Below are positions 1 to 9,373 of a DNA stretch of 64,000 nucleotides, piece by piece (position 1 is the first letter of the stretch; each line of letters opens with the position of its first letter). The stretch covers positions 1-64,000 of the forward strand of contig JADKIP010000005.1 of NCBI GenBank assembly GCA_016721185.1, read 5' to 3'. The notes under the pieces were generated by a model. It had not been told where the DNA came from. It did no database searches and worked only from the letters and a program-made list of their open reading frames with translations. This stretch comes from Candidatus Dechloromonas phosphorivorans (lineage in GTDB: Bacteria > Pseudomonadota > Gammaproteobacteria > Burkholderiales > Rhodocyclaceae). Position numbers and translations under genes: made by a program.

Positions 1-1237
1 GGCCGTTGTGCAGGCGGGCGATGCGCTCGACGATGGCCAAGCCAAGGCCGGTGCCGCTGGCATTGGTGCGGGCGGTTTCCAGACGAGTGAAGGGGCGTTT
101 CAGGCGTTCGGTTTCGCTTGCTGGGATTCCTGGGCCGTGGTCACTGATTTCCAGCCATATTTCGCCGTTGACCGTAGCAGTCTTCACGGTTACCTCGCCG
201 CCGCCATATTTCCAGGCGTTGTCGATCAGGTTGGTGATGGCCCGCGTGATGGCTTTCGGGCGCAGCGGCAATTCGGGCAGCTCCGCGAGTTCAAGCCGGC
301 AGGGGCGGCCGACGCAGGCTTGGCGCTCAACGATATTTTCAAGCAGGTAAGTCAGATCAGCGATGACGGCTTCCTCGCCGGATTCGGCGCGGGCGTAATC
401 CATGAATTGCGAGATCACCGCTTCCATTTGCTCAATATCGGCAATCACTGCCTGCTGGGCGCCGCTATCGGCAATGCTCATTTCAGCTTCCAGGCGCAGC
501 CGGGTGAGCGGTGTGCGCAGATCGTGCGAGATGCCGGCCAGGACTTCGGAACGGTCCTGTTCATGGCGTTGCAGATCCGTGGCCATCAAATTGAATGCCT
601 TGGCAAGACGACTCAGTTCCTCGGCGCCATCCACGGGCAGCGGGGCTGGCGTTTGGCCACGGCCCACTGTTTCGGCAGATTTCGCCATGGCTTTCAGCGG
701 TCGGCTGATCCGCGAGGCAATCAGCCAGGCAACCGCCAGCGCCAGCACGATGGCTAATAATCCCCAGACCAGCCAATGCTTGGCAATGCTGCGGGTGGCC
801 CGTTCGCGCGGCAGCACCAGCCAGTATTCTTCCTCGTCGTCATCGTCGAGGCGGAAGCTGACCCAGAAGCCGGGGACTTCATCAACGCTGGCGGCAACGC
901 GGGTGTGCGCGCCGAGGCGGTTGGCCAATTCGTGCTGCAATAAACGATGAAAGCGCGAGTCGGGCATCGCCTCGATCTTGTCCTCAAGCTCGGCCGGCAA
1001 GAGGCGAATGCCTTCACGCGTCGAAAACTCGGCGAATAAATTCAGACGTTTTTCCGGGGCGGCAGCGAAAAGCGAGGCGCGAATCAGGTTGACCGCAGAA
1101 GCCGCGAGTTGCGCCGTTTCGCGGGCGCGCGGTTCAGCGTCGATGTAACGAAATAGGCTAAGCCATGCGGCCGTGGTGAGCAGTACCAGCGTTGCCAGCA
1201 GCAGGAAGGTGCGGGCCAGCAAGCTTCTCGGCATCAT
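1..1237 (-). CDS. envZ: EnvZ-like sensor histidine kinase (3' end beyond window)
   Basis: Inner-membrane sensor kinase that should phosphorylate the OmpR-type regulator encoded just upstream. I translated the minus strand from ATG at 1237 and it stays open for about 412 codons to the window edge, so the C-terminus is missing. Visible parts in order: membrane segment at about residues 8-29, a periplasmic domain rich in acidic residues, a second membrane segment at about 155-177, a HAMP linker, the H-box ISHDLRTPLTRLRLEAEM near residue 240, the N-box NLIDNAWKYG, the G1 box DHGPGIP and the G2 box GTGLGLAIVERIA. The start codon overlaps the ompR stop (ATGA), so the pair is translationally coupled. 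The H-box is very close to that of EnvZ, but the signal sensed in this lineage is unknown. Confidence 0.9.
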   Translation of the reverse strand, partial: MMPRSLLARTFLLLATLVLLTTAAWLSLFRYIDAEPRARETAQLAASAVNLIRASLFAAAPEKRLNLFAEFSTREGIRLLPAELEDKIEAMPDSRFHRLLQHELANRLGAHTRVAASVDEVPGFWVSFRLDDDDEEEYWLVLPRERATRSIAKHWLVWGLLAIVLALAVAWLIASRISRPLKAMAKSAETVGRGQTPAPLPVDGAEELSRLAKAFNLMATDLQRHEQDRSEVLAGISHDLRTPLTRLRLEAEMSIADSGAQQAVIADIEQMEAVISQFMDYARAESGEEAVIADLTYLLENIVERQACVGRPCRLELAELPELPLRPKAITRAITNLIDNAWKYGGGEVTVKTATVNGEIWLEISDHGPGIPASETERLKRPFTRLETARTNASGTGLGLAIVERIARLHNG

Positions 1238-1962
1238 GCCTCGCGGTTGGTGCCGTCCGGAATGAAAACGTAGCCGAAGCCCCAGACGGTCTGCAGGTAG
1301 CGCGGCTGGGCCGGGTCGTTTTCGATCAACTTGCGCAGCCGGGAAACCTGAACATCAATGGCGCGATCGAACGGCCCTTGTTCGCGGCCGCGGGCCAGCG
1401 TCATCAGTTTGTCGCGCGACAGCGGCTGGCGTGGGTGGTGCAGCAGCACTTTCAAGACGGCGAATTCGCCGGTGGTCAGCGGCAGCAGATCCTCGCCCCG
1501 TTTCATTGTCCGGGCGGCAAGATCCACTTCAATATTGCCGAAGCGAACGATTTCATCCTGATCCTCCGGCGCCCCCGGCGGCCGGTTGCCCTGACGGCGT
1601 AGCACGGCTTGAATGCGGGCCAGCAGTTCGCGCGGATTGAAGGGCTTGGGCAGGTAGTCATCGGCCCCCATTTCAAGGCCGATAATGCGATCCACTTCAT
1701 CGCCCTTGGCGGTGAGCATGATGATCGGCGTCAGATCGTTAATGCCGCGCAGGCGGCGGCAAATGGTCAGGCCGTCTTCGCCTGGCATCATCAGGTCAAG
1801 CACGATCAGGTGAAAATGCTCACGGCTGCGGATTTTGTCCATTTGCTTGCCGTCGGCCACGGCCTTGACCTCAAAACCTTGCTCACTCAGGTAACGGGTC
1901 AGCAAATCGCGCAAACGGGCGTCGTCGTCGACAACAAGAAGGTGATGGTTATGTTCGTTCAT
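1234..1962 (-). CDS. ompR: OmpR-type response regulator
   Basis: Two-component DNA-binding response regulator of 242 residues, partner of the overlapping kinase. The receiver domain shows the acidic cluster VVDDD near residue 11, the phosphorylation site in VLDLMMPGEDG, and the LTAKG and KPFNPREL motifs. A C-terminal winged-helix domain follows (TTGEFAVLKVLL, SRLRKLIEN, YLQTVWGFGYVF). The frame is open further upstream, but the ATG at 1962 (MNEHNHHLL) gives the normal family length, so I chose it. It is divergent from the small DUF3106-like gene. OmpR is an established envelope and osmotic regulator in enterobacteria; the target genes here are unknown. Confidence 0.92.
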   Translation of the reverse strand: MNEHNHHLLVVDDDARLRDLLTRYLSEQGFEVKAVADGKQMDKIRSREHFHLIVLDLMMPGEDGLTICRRLRGINDLTPIIMLTAKGDEVDRIIGLEMGADDYLPKPFNPRELLARIQAVLRRQGNRPPGAPEDQDEIVRFGNIEVDLAARTMKRGEDLLPLTTGEFAVLKVLLHHPRQPLSRDKLMTLARGREQGPFDRAIDVQVSRLRKLIENDPAQPRYLQTVWGFGYVFIPDGTNREA

Positions 1963-2121
1963 GGCGGCAAGGATAATTGTTGATGACCAATAAATCTCGT
2001 TCAATGTAACAACTAATGTCCTGCGCCTTGTGGGAAACATTTTTTTACAAATCGCGTCGCCGGCCCGGTGGGCACGGATAGACAATGATCTTCGTGAAAA
2101 CCGGATATTGATTTTACTGCC

Positions 2122-2418
2122 ATGAAAACTCGCGTTGTTCCGTGCTTGTTGTTGCTGTTGAGCCTGCTTGGCTCGGCGGGCAGCGCTTGGGCGCAAGCTT
2201 CATGGCGCGATCTGCCCCCCGAGGAACGGCGGGAAATGCGCCAGCAAATGCGTGAGCACTGGCAGCAGGATCGCAATATGCGTCGCGAGGAGGGGCCTCG
2301 GCGCTGGCAGGAAGTCCCGCCGGAAGATCGGCGCCGTTTGCGTGACGAGATGCGTGAGCAAGGCCGCGGGCAGGGCGATCACCAACGGCGGGATGGCCGA
2401 GGCGGGCGCCACGATTGA
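2122..2418 (+). CDS. Small secreted Arg/Glu-rich protein, DUF3106-like
   Basis: A 98-residue exported protein of unknown function. Residues 1-25 form a clear signal peptide ending in GSAWA-QA. The mature part is a charged helix built from repeats such as LPPEERREMRQQMREHW and VPPEDRRRLRDEMREQ, ending in a Gly/Arg/His-rich tail. The repeat pattern resembles DUF3106 proteins common in betaproteobacteria. It is divergent from ompR across a 159-base spacer and so may be under that regulator, but this is only positional inference. Confidence 0.7.
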   Translation: MKTRVVPCLLLLLSLLGSAGSAWAQASWRDLPPEERREMRQQMREHWQQDRNMRREEGPRRWQEVPPEDRRRLRDEMREQGRGQGDHQRRDGRGGRHD

Positions 2419-2454
2419 AGCAGGCGGGCGGTAGCTCCGGTAAAATGCCGGACT

Positions 2455-3144
2455 ATGTTGATTCTTGCCCTCGAAACCTCCACCGAACTCGGCTCCTGTG
2501 CGCTCTGGCGTGATGGTGACATTGTCGAGCGTCTCTGCCCGCCGGGTCAGTCGCATTCCGAAACCCTGTTGCCGTTGGTCCGCGAACTGCTCGGCGAAAG
2601 TGGGTTAAAAGTCGCGCAACTCGATGCCATTGCCTTTGGCGTTGGCCCCGGCGCCTTTACCGGTTTGCGCGTTGCCTGCGGCATTGCCCAGGGCCTGGCG
2701 GTAGCGGCCAATATTCCACTCGTGCCGGTGACCAGCCTTGAAGCGATGGCCGAGATGACCGGCGCTGAACAGGTTCTGGCCTTGCTCGATGCGCGCATGG
2801 GCGAGGTTTATGCCGGCAGCTATCGGCGTTGTACCGACGGCTATGCGCTACAGGGTGAAATTCGGGTTTGGTCGCCAGCCAACGTGCCTTTGCCTACTGA
2901 TGCTGGCTGGCTGATTTGTGGCAACGCCCCGAGCGCCTATCCGGAATTGCAGGCCCGAATCGTCGCCGCCGGGATTCCAATTCATCCCGGCATTCTGCCG
3001 ACTGCCGCCGCGCTGGCCAGGCTGGCCGCGCCACGCGCCGCTCGCGGCGAGGGTATCGATGCCGCATTGGCCGCGCCGCTCTACATTCGCGACAAGGTTG
3101 CCAAGACTGTGGCTGAACGCCTTAGCGAAGGCGGCCGGGCGTGA
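2455..3144 (+). CDS. tsaB: tRNA threonylcarbamoyladenosine biosynthesis protein TsaB
   Basis: Partner of TsaD/TsaE in making the N6-threonylcarbamoyladenosine modification at position 37 of ANN-decoding tRNAs. The 229-residue protein has the ASKHA-fold N-terminus LILALETSTELGSCALW, then SHSETLLPLV and the conserved GVGPGAFTGLRVACGIAQGLA segment near residues 63-83. Length fits the family (about 230). It starts a tight cluster tsaB-rimI-udg; its stop overlaps the GTG start of rimI by four bases. The tsaB-rimI pairing is common in proteobacteria and supports the call. Confidence 0.95.
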   Translation: MLILALETSTELGSCALWRDGDIVERLCPPGQSHSETLLPLVRELLGESGLKVAQLDAIAFGVGPGAFTGLRVACGIAQGLAVAANIPLVPVTSLEAMAEMTGAEQVLALLDARMGEVYAGSYRRCTDGYALQGEIRVWSPANVPLPTDAGWLICGNAPSAYPELQARIVAAGIPIHPGILPTAAALARLAAPRAARGEGIDAALAAPLYIRDKVAKTVAERLSEGGRA

Positions 3145-3602
3145 GTGATTTGCACATCGCTGCCGAGTTTTTCCCGATGAACGAGCGCGACCTCGACACG
3201 GTGGCTGCGCTGGAAGCTTCCCTGCAGGTTTTTCCCTGGTCGCGCGGCAATTTTGCCGATTCGCTGGCCGTGGGCCATAGCGCCTGGGTTCTGCGTGTCG
3301 GGGGCGATCTGATTGGGTTTTCGGTCGTGATGACGGTGATTGACGAGGCGCACTTGCTCAATATCGGGGTGTGCCAACGCTATCAGGGGCAAGGTTATGG
3401 GGCACGCCTGCTGCGCCATGCGATGGAAAACGCCCGCCTCAACCACGCCAGCAAGCTGTTTCTCGAAGTTCGGCCGTCCAATGAGCGGGCGGTCGAGTTG
3501 TATCGCCATTTCGGTTTTCGCCAGATTGGCCTGCGCAAGGGCTATTACCCAGCCACCCTCGGGCGTGAAGATGCGCTGATTTTTGACAAGGAATTGGCAT
3601 GA
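3141..3602 (+). CDS. rimI: Ribosomal protein S18 alanine N-acetyltransferase RimI
   Basis: GNAT acetyltransferase of 153 residues that acetylates the N-terminal alanine of ribosomal protein S18. The acetyl-CoA binding motif is visible as VCQRYQGQGYGARLLRHAM (R/Q-x-x-G-x-G/A type), followed by LEVRPSNERAVELYRHFGF, typical of RimI. The GTG start lies within the tsaB stop (GTGA), which implies translational coupling, and its own stop overlaps the next gene's ATG. Other GNAT targets cannot be excluded from sequence, but context and motif agree. Confidence 0.93.
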   Translation: MSDLHIAAEFFPMNERDLDTVAALEASLQVFPWSRGNFADSLAVGHSAWVLRVGGDLIGFSVVMTVIDEAHLLNIGVCQRYQGQGYGARLLRHAMENARLNHASKLFLEVRPSNERAVELYRHFGFRQIGLRKGYYPATLGREDALIFDKELA

Positions 3603-4477
3603 GCCTGAGCCGCGAGCAAATGCTGGTCGAGATGGGTATTTCCCCGCTATGGGTACAGCGGGAGCCGGGATCACAGCTTAATGTGGCGGGCGGAAAGCCG
3701 GCGCCAGTCGAGTCAACTATTGCTGAAAAGCCCGCTGTTTTAGCTAGCCAGCCGCCCGTTGCGACACCGCGTGAAGCGCCTGTCCGGCCAATGCCGAGCG
3801 CCGCACCCGAGAAAGAATTGCTCCCCGCGCTCAGTGCAGAGCCCAATCGGATTCCTGACCTCGATGCTGCGGTCAACCCGGAAAACTGGCAAGAATTGGC
3901 CAGGCAGGTCGCTGCCTGCAAGGCTTGTTCACTCTGCGAGCAACGCAAACAGGCGGTGCTTGGTGTGGGCGATCTCAATCCGGACTGGCTTTTCATCGGC
4001 GAAGGGCCGGGGGCTGAAGAGGATACGCAGGGCGAGCCATTCGTGGGCCAGGCCGGCAAGCTGCTCGACAACATGCTGGCGGCACTCGGTATCAGTCGCG
4101 GCAACAAGGTTTATATCGGCAATGCGGTGAAGTGTCGCCCCCCGGGCAATCGCACGCCGGAAACGGCTGAAATCGCCAGCTGTCGGCCTTACCTTGAACG
4201 CCAGATCGCCATGCTCAAACCGAAACTTATTGTCCTGCTCGGCAAGGTGGCAGTGCAGAGCCTGCTGCACGAGGATAAAACCCTCGCCTCGATGCGTGGC
4301 AACCGCTTTGAATACGCCGGGATTCCCGTCGTTGTGACCTATCACCCGGCTTATCTGTTGCGCAATTTGCCCGACAAGGCAAAAGCCTGGGAAGACCTGG
4401 TTTTTGCCCGTCGTTTGCTACGGAGTCTGGCTCAGGCCGAAACCCGGACTCAGGCGTCGCCGGAATTGCCGTTCTAG
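3599..4477 (+). CDS. Uracil-DNA glycosylase, family 4 (Fe-S type)
   Basis: Removes uracil from DNA as the first step of base excision repair. Residues about 1-100 form a low-complexity Pro/Ala-rich extension. The catalytic domain begins at CKACSLCEQR and continues with the glycosylase motif GEGPGAEEDTQGEPFVGQAG, the second cysteine pair (KCRPPGN ... ASCRPY, 15 residues between) and the late motif VTYHPAYLLRN. The four cysteines fit the 4Fe-4S cluster of family 4 UDGs. At 292 residues it is longer than minimal family members because of the N-terminal extension. Its TAG stop overlaps the stop of the convergent lplT gene. Confidence 0.92.
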   Translation: MSLSREQMLVEMGISPLWVQREPGSQLNVAGGKPAPVESTIAEKPAVLASQPPVATPREAPVRPMPSAAPEKELLPALSAEPNRIPDLDAAVNPENWQELARQVAACKACSLCEQRKQAVLGVGDLNPDWLFIGEGPGAEEDTQGEPFVGQAGKLLDNMLAALGISRGNKVYIGNAVKCRPPGNRTPETAEIASCRPYLERQIAMLKPKLIVLLGKVAVQSLLHEDKTLASMRGNRFEYAGIPVVVTYHPAYLLRNLPDKAKAWEDLVFARRLLRSLAQAETRTQASPELPF

Positions 4478-5739
4478 TGGCTGGCTGAATCGTCCAGGTG
4501 CTGAACGTCGTCATGCACCTTTTGGTTGGCGATGTGGCGCTGGCGGATGATGTACATCAGTGTGCTGACGAATATGCCGAATAGCGTGACTACCCAGTAG
4601 ATCGAAATGTCCATCTTGATCATCAGGTAGTACAAACCGGTCATGATCAGGATGGAGATATTTTCGTTGAAATTCTGGACGGCGATCGAGTGACCCGCCC
4701 CCATCAGAATGTGCCCGCGGTGCTGGAGCAGGGCGTTCATCGGCACGACGAAGAAGCCGGAAAGACCACCGATGATGATCAGTAGCGGCACGGCCAGCCA
4801 CATGTCATGGACGAAATTCATGATCAGCACGATCAAACCCATCGCGATGCCGAGCGGGATAACCTGTACCGATTTACGTAGGGTGATGAATTTTGCCGCC
4901 AGAATGGCGCCGGCGGCAACGCCAATGGCCACCACGCCTTGCAGCATTGATGATTTGGAAAGGTCGAGACCAAGCGCGACTTCCGACCACTTGATGACGA
5001 TAAATTGCAGCGTCGCGCCGGCGCCCCAGAACAGGGTCGTTACGGCCAGCGAAATCTGGCCCAGCTTGTCGCGCCAGAGCAATGACAGGCAATGGTTGAA
5101 TTCATGGATCAGGTAGAACGGATTTTTCTTCAACTGCTTGTGATCAACGCCGGTATCCGGAACGTAGAGGTTGAACAGCGAGGCGAGCAGATAGAAGACG
5201 GCGACAAAGCAGAGCGCCATTTCGCTGGTGGTGTCGATGCCGGTACTAATTAAAGGAAAGTCGAAAGCGAGCAGCGATTGCGAAACGCCGGGTTGAATCA
5301 GCGTGCCGCCGATCACGACGCCAAGGATGATGGCGCCGACGGTCAGGCCTTCAATCCAGCCGTTGGCAACGACGAGTTGGCGGTGGGGCAGGTATTCGGT
5401 CAGGATGCCATATTTGGCCGGCGAGTAGGCCGCAGCACCGAGGCCGACGACGGCATAGGCGGCGAGTGGGTGGGCTCCCCAGAACATCATGCTGCAGCCG
5501 ACGATCTTGATGGCGTTGCTGATGAACATCACCCGCCATTTCGGCATTGAGTCGGCGAAGGCACCAACAAAGGCGGCCAGCACGACATAAGAGACGGTGA
5601 AGAAGGTTTTGAGCAACGGCTCATACTCGGACGGCGCATGCATCTCACGCAGAGCTGCAATCGCGGTAATGAGCAGGGCGTTGTCGGCGAGTGCTGAAAA
5701 AAACTGCGCCGCCATGATGATATAGAAGCCGAATGGCAC
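4474..5739 (-). CDS. lplT: Lysophospholipid transporter LplT-like MFS permease
   Basis: Inner-membrane MFS protein that flips lysophospholipids inward for re-acylation. It begins with the LplT-like stretch FGFYIIMAAQFFSALADNALL and has about 12 hydrophobic segments, with AAYSPAKYGILTEYLP and VPMNALLQHRGHILMGAG as family-like loops. The frame is open upstream to about 5838, but a promoter-like pair at 5774-5801 lies inside that stretch, so I prefer the GTG at 5739 (421 residues; E. coli LplT is about 400). No fused or adjacent acyltransferase (Aas) is present here, unlike in enterobacteria. Confidence 0.85.
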   Translation of the reverse strand: MPFGFYIIMAAQFFSALADNALLITAIAALREMHAPSEYEPLLKTFFTVSYVVLAAFVGAFADSMPKWRVMFISNAIKIVGCSMMFWGAHPLAAYAVVGLGAAAYSPAKYGILTEYLPHRQLVVANGWIEGLTVGAIILGVVIGGTLIQPGVSQSLLAFDFPLISTGIDTTSEMALCFVAVFYLLASLFNLYVPDTGVDHKQLKKNPFYLIHEFNHCLSLLWRDKLGQISLAVTTLFWGAGATLQFIVIKWSEVALGLDLSKSSMLQGVVAIGVAAGAILAAKFITLRKSVQVIPLGIAMGLIVLIMNFVHDMWLAVPLLIIIGGLSGFFVVPMNALLQHRGHILMGAGHSIAVQNFNENISILIMTGLYYLMIKMDISIYWVVTLFGIFVSTLMYIIRQRHIANQKVHDDVQHLDDSASH

Positions 5740-5773
5740 GTTAACTTTTGTCTCGTTATAACTTTGGTCGAGG

Positions 5774-5801
5774 GTTATACCATGCTTGGCGAGCGGCGCA
5801 A
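5774..5801 (-). promoter_or_regulatory. Candidate sigma70 promoter of lplT
   Basis: On the minus strand a TATAAC -10 (5779-5774) sits 16 bases after a TTGCGC -35-like element (5801-5796). It lies about 35 bases upstream of the GTG at 5739 and inside the longer open frame, which argues for the shorter protein. Visual match only. Confidence 0.4.
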
Positions 5802-5998
5802 GGCTTGTGAAACACCTTGAATTGTGCATCGACGGCACAAAGGGTATGACGTCTTTTGTTACAAATAAGGCGATAACTATAAATTACTTCGCGAATGCTG
5901 CGGTCAACCCTGAAAAATGGCCAAAACTCAAGTTGAGCGCTGTATTGCGAGCGGAATGTGATTGAATATCGACCGCACACCCCCACTGGAGAATAATC

Positions 5999-6901
5999 AT
6001 GGCTGACCGGCGTTTGCAGGTCTTTCATGCCGTCGCAAAACATCTGAGCTTTACCCGGGCTGCCGATGCGCTGTTCATGACGCAGCCGGCGGTTACTTTC
6101 CAGATCAAGCATCTGGAAGAGCAGCTCAACACCCGGCTGTTCGAGCGGCGACACGGCAATATTTCGCTGACGCCAGCGGGTGAGCGGGTTCTTTCGTATG
6201 CCGAAAAAATCCTCGCCTTGACCGATGAAATGGAAACCTGCGTCGGCGAGATGACCGGTGAGATGCGCGGTCCTTTGCTCGTGGGTGCCAGTACGACCAT
6301 TGCTGATTTCATCTTGCCGCCCGTTCTGGCTAAATTCAATGCGCTTTATCCTCAGGTGCGGGTCAGTTTGTTCGTGGCCAACTCGGCGACCATCGAAAGT
6401 CGCGTCGCCGCACATGCGGTTGATGTCGGCTTGATTGACGCGCCGGTCGGGTTGCCTGCGCTCGCCAGCCAGATTTTTTGCGAAGATGAACTAGTGGCGA
6501 TTTTCGCCCCTGATTACCCCTTGGCCAGCCTGAAGTCGGTCACGCCGAAAGTGTTGGCTGAGCACGAGTTTATTTCCCGTGAGCCAGGCTCGGGCACGCG
6601 CACCATTACTGACGCCTATTTTAGCAAGCAAAAAATTCCGCCCGAGAGCCTTAAAACCCTGATAGAACTGGGTAGCCCCGAGGCACTGAAGAGCGTGGTG
6701 GCGAGCGGACTGGGTTTCGCCATTGTTTCCCGTGCCGTCGTCGAAAAAGAGCGGCAACTCGGTACACTAAAAGCCATCCCGCTCAAGCCGTCGCTCAAGC
6801 GCAGCCTTTCCCTGATTTATCCAGAAAGCCGTTTTCAGTCACGGCTAAGCAGCACCTTTATTGATTTTGCCAAGCGCCAGTTGAAAGAAGCGGCTTTATG
6901 A
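5999..6901 (+). CDS. LysR-family transcriptional regulator
   Basis: A 300-residue regulator. The N-terminal helix-turn-helix reads LQVFHAVAKHLSFTRAADALFMTQPAVTFQIKHLEEQL and is followed by the LFERRHGNISLTPAGE segment. From about residue 90 comes a periplasmic-binding-protein-like effector domain (GASTTIADFILPPVLAKF). The start ATG has a good ribosome site, GGAG eight bases upstream. It is divergent from lplT and overlaps alr by four bases. The effector domain resembles the CysL/YeiE/CbbR group, but the effector and targets cannot be told from sequence. Confidence 0.9.
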   Translation: MADRRLQVFHAVAKHLSFTRAADALFMTQPAVTFQIKHLEEQLNTRLFERRHGNISLTPAGERVLSYAEKILALTDEMETCVGEMTGEMRGPLLVGASTTIADFILPPVLAKFNALYPQVRVSLFVANSATIESRVAAHAVDVGLIDAPVGLPALASQIFCEDELVAIFAPDYPLASLKSVTPKVLAEHEFISREPGSGTRTITDAYFSKQKIPPESLKTLIELGSPEALKSVVASGLGFAIVSRAVVEKERQLGTLKAIPLKPSLKRSLSLIYPESRFQSRLSSTFIDFAKRQLKEAAL

Positions 6902-7992
6902 AAACTTCCCGTCCCATTCGCGCCCGTATCGCGCCGGATGCCATCCTGAAAAACTATCGCCTGGCCAAGCGCCATGCCCCAGCCGCCAAGGCGTGGGCAG
7001 TGATCAAGGCCAACGCCTACGGCCACGGCCAGTGGCGCGCCGTTCAGGCGCTGCGCGAGGAGGCGGATGGCTTTGCCTTGCTGGAGTGCGAAAACGCGCT
7101 TGCCCTGCGCGAGGCGGGCATCACCCAGCCCCTATTGTTGCTTGAAGGTATTTTTAACAGCCGCGATGCGCGCGCCGTGGTTGAGCACGGTTTGACGACG
7201 GTCATCCATTGCCCGGAACAACTGGCGCTTTTGCTCGACACCGGCCCATTCGAGCGCCCGGTTTCGGTCTGCCTGAAACTCAATACCGGCATGAATCGGC
7301 TGGGCTTTACGGCGCAGACGTTCGCCATTGCGCGAGAAAAGCTACGCCAGATCCCGCAAATAGCGCTGACTTTGATGACACATTTTGCCGAGGCGGACGG
7401 GGCGCGCGGCATTGCCGGGCAATTCGATCAATTCCAGGCGATGCTTGGCGACTGGAAAGGCCCGGTCAGTCTGGCGAATTCGGCGGCGATTTTGCGTCAT
7501 CCCATGGCGCATGGCGACTGGGTACGCCCCGGCATCATGCTTTACGGGGCGAGCCCGTTTGCCGAGCAAAGCGCCGCCGAACTGGGTCTGCAGCCGGCGA
7601 TGACGCTGGAAAGCAAAATCATCAGTGTGCAGACCTTGGCGACGGGGGATCGGGTGGGTTACGGCGGCACCTTTACCGCCGACCGGCCAATGCGCATTGG
7701 TGTGGTTGCCTGCGGTTATGCCGATGGCTATCCGCGCCATGCGCCTACCGGAACGCCGATTGCCGTCATGGGCCAACGCACACGTACGCTTGGTCGCGTT
7801 TCAATGGATATGCTGGTCTGCGATCTGAGCGATATTCCGGCGGCCGGCATCGGTGCACCGGTTACCCTGTGGGGCAGGGGGTTGGCGGGTGATGTGCCGG
7901 CCGACGAAGTGGCTAACGCTGCTGGAACGATTGCTTACGAGCTTTTTTGTGCGCTGGCGCCGCGGGTGCCGGTTGAAGTCGGGGAAATTTGA
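6898..7992 (+). CDS. alr: Alanine racemase
   Basis: PLP enzyme converting L- to D-alanine for peptidoglycan. The PLP lysine is in AWAVIKANAYGHG near residue 39, and the catalytic tyrosine is in RVGYGGTF near residue 258. PGIMLYGASPF and GRVSMDMLVCDLSD are also typical. Length of 364 is normal. It overlaps the upstream LysR gene by four bases and directly abuts radA, an order (lplT / alr-radA) seen in related betaproteobacteria as far as I recall. Confidence 0.96.
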   Translation: MKTSRPIRARIAPDAILKNYRLAKRHAPAAKAWAVIKANAYGHGQWRAVQALREEADGFALLECENALALREAGITQPLLLLEGIFNSRDARAVVEHGLTTVIHCPEQLALLLDTGPFERPVSVCLKLNTGMNRLGFTAQTFAIAREKLRQIPQIALTLMTHFAEADGARGIAGQFDQFQAMLGDWKGPVSLANSAAILRHPMAHGDWVRPGIMLYGASPFAEQSAAELGLQPAMTLESKIISVQTLATGDRVGYGGTFTADRPMRIGVVACGYADGYPRHAPTGTPIAVMGQRTRTLGRVSMDMLVCDLSDIPAAGIGAPVTLWGRGLAGDVPADEVANAAGTIAYELFCALAPRVPVEVGEI

Positions 7993-9351
7993 GTGGCAAA
8001 AGCGAAGTCGATTTATAGCTGTACCGAATGCGGCGCAACCAGCCCGAAGTGGCAGGGCCAATGTCCTGGTTGTAGTGAATGGAATACGCTGGTCGAGAGC
8101 GTCGCGGAAAAATCGACCGGCCATCGTTTTGAATCGCTGGCCCCAACGGTCAAGTTGCAGACCCTGTCGGAAATCAAGGCACGCGATGTCGAACGCATCG
8201 CCACTGGGATCGGCGAATTCGACCGGGCTTTGGGCGGTGGCCTGGTGGCCGGTGGCGTCGTGCTGATCGGTGGCGACCCGGGCATCGGCAAGAGCACGCT
8301 GCTCTTGCAGGCGCTCTCGCATCTATCCAGTGAGCACAAGGTGCTTTACGTCAGCGGCGAGGAATCCGGCGAGCAGGTGGCCTTGCGCGCCCGGCGGCTC
8401 GGTCTTGAGACACGTGGCCTGCAATTGATGGCCGAAATCAATCTTGAGCGCATCGTGTCGACCTTGCAGGCTGAAATGCCGCAAGTCGCGGTGATCGATT
8501 CAATCCAGACCTTGTGGTCTGACCAGCTTTCCAGCGCACCGGGCTCGGTGGCGCAGGTGCGCGAATGCGCGGCGCAACTGACACGGCTGGCCAAGCAGTC
8601 CGGCATCACGGTGATTCTGGTGGGCCACGTGACCAAAGAAGGCGCGTTGGCCGGGCCGCGCGTGCTGGAGCATATCGTCGATACCGTGCTTTATTTTGAA
8701 GGCGATACCCACTCCAGCTTCCGTTTGGTGCGCGCCGTGAAGAATCGTTTTGGGGCGGTCAATGAGTTGGGTGTCTTTGCGATGACCGACAAGGGCTTGA
8801 AGGGGGTCAATAACCCGTCAGCGCTATTTTTGTCGCAACACGGGCAGGACGTGCCCGGCTCTTGTGTGATGGTGACGCAGGAGGGAACGCGCCCTTTACT
8901 GGTCGAAATTCAGGCCCTGGTTGATACCGCACATGGCAATCCACGGCGGCTGACGGTCGGGCTGGATGCCCAGCGTCTGGCCATGTTGCTGGCTGTGCTG
9001 CATCGTCATGCCGGCATTGTCTGTTTCGATCAGGATGTTTTTGTCAATGCCGTGGGTGGCGTAAAAATTACCGAGCCGGCGGCCGACTTGGCAGTATTGT
9101 TGTCGATTACATCATCTTTAAAAAACAAGCCATTGCCATCGAAACTTATTGTGTTTGGTGAAGTTGGTCTGGCCGGTGAAATCCGTCCGGCACCGCGTGG
9201 TCAGGAGCGTTTGAAGGAGGCGGCCAAGCTCGGATTTACCCGGGCGTTGATTCCTGAGGCGAATCGCCCGAAGCAGGCGATTGATGGCATGGAAGTGATT
9301 GCCGTCAAGCGGGTTGAAGAGGCGGTCGACCGCCTCCGTGAGCTGGATTGA
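7993..9351 (+). CDS. radA: DNA repair protein RadA
   Basis: RecA-like ATPase acting in branch migration during recombinational repair. Domains in order: N-terminal four-cysteine zinc finger (CTECGATSPKWQGQCPGC), Walker A GGDPGIGKSTLLLQ near residue 95, Walker B-like VAVIDSIQTLW, the RadA-specific KNRFGAVNELGVFAM motif (KNRFG), and a C-terminal Lon-protease-like domain. 452 residues is normal. Translation starts at GTG immediately after the alr stop. Confidence 0.96.
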   Translation: MAKAKSIYSCTECGATSPKWQGQCPGCSEWNTLVESVAEKSTGHRFESLAPTVKLQTLSEIKARDVERIATGIGEFDRALGGGLVAGGVVLIGGDPGIGKSTLLLQALSHLSSEHKVLYVSGEESGEQVALRARRLGLETRGLQLMAEINLERIVSTLQAEMPQVAVIDSIQTLWSDQLSSAPGSVAQVRECAAQLTRLAKQSGITVILVGHVTKEGALAGPRVLEHIVDTVLYFEGDTHSSFRLVRAVKNRFGAVNELGVFAMTDKGLKGVNNPSALFLSQHGQDVPGSCVMVTQEGTRPLLVEIQALVDTAHGNPRRLTVGLDAQRLAMLLAVLHRHAGIVCFDQDVFVNAVGGVKITEPAADLAVLLSITSSLKNKPLPSKLIVFGEVGLAGEIRPAPRGQERLKEAAKLGFTRALIPEANRPKQAIDGMEVIAVKRVEEAVDRLRELD

Positions 9352-9373
9352 CCCGGGTAGAAAATCGAAAAAA

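Noticed and set aside
8..757. Long plus-strand open frame at the left edge
   Set aside because: It is antisense to the histidine kinase, whose motifs read cleanly on the minus strand.
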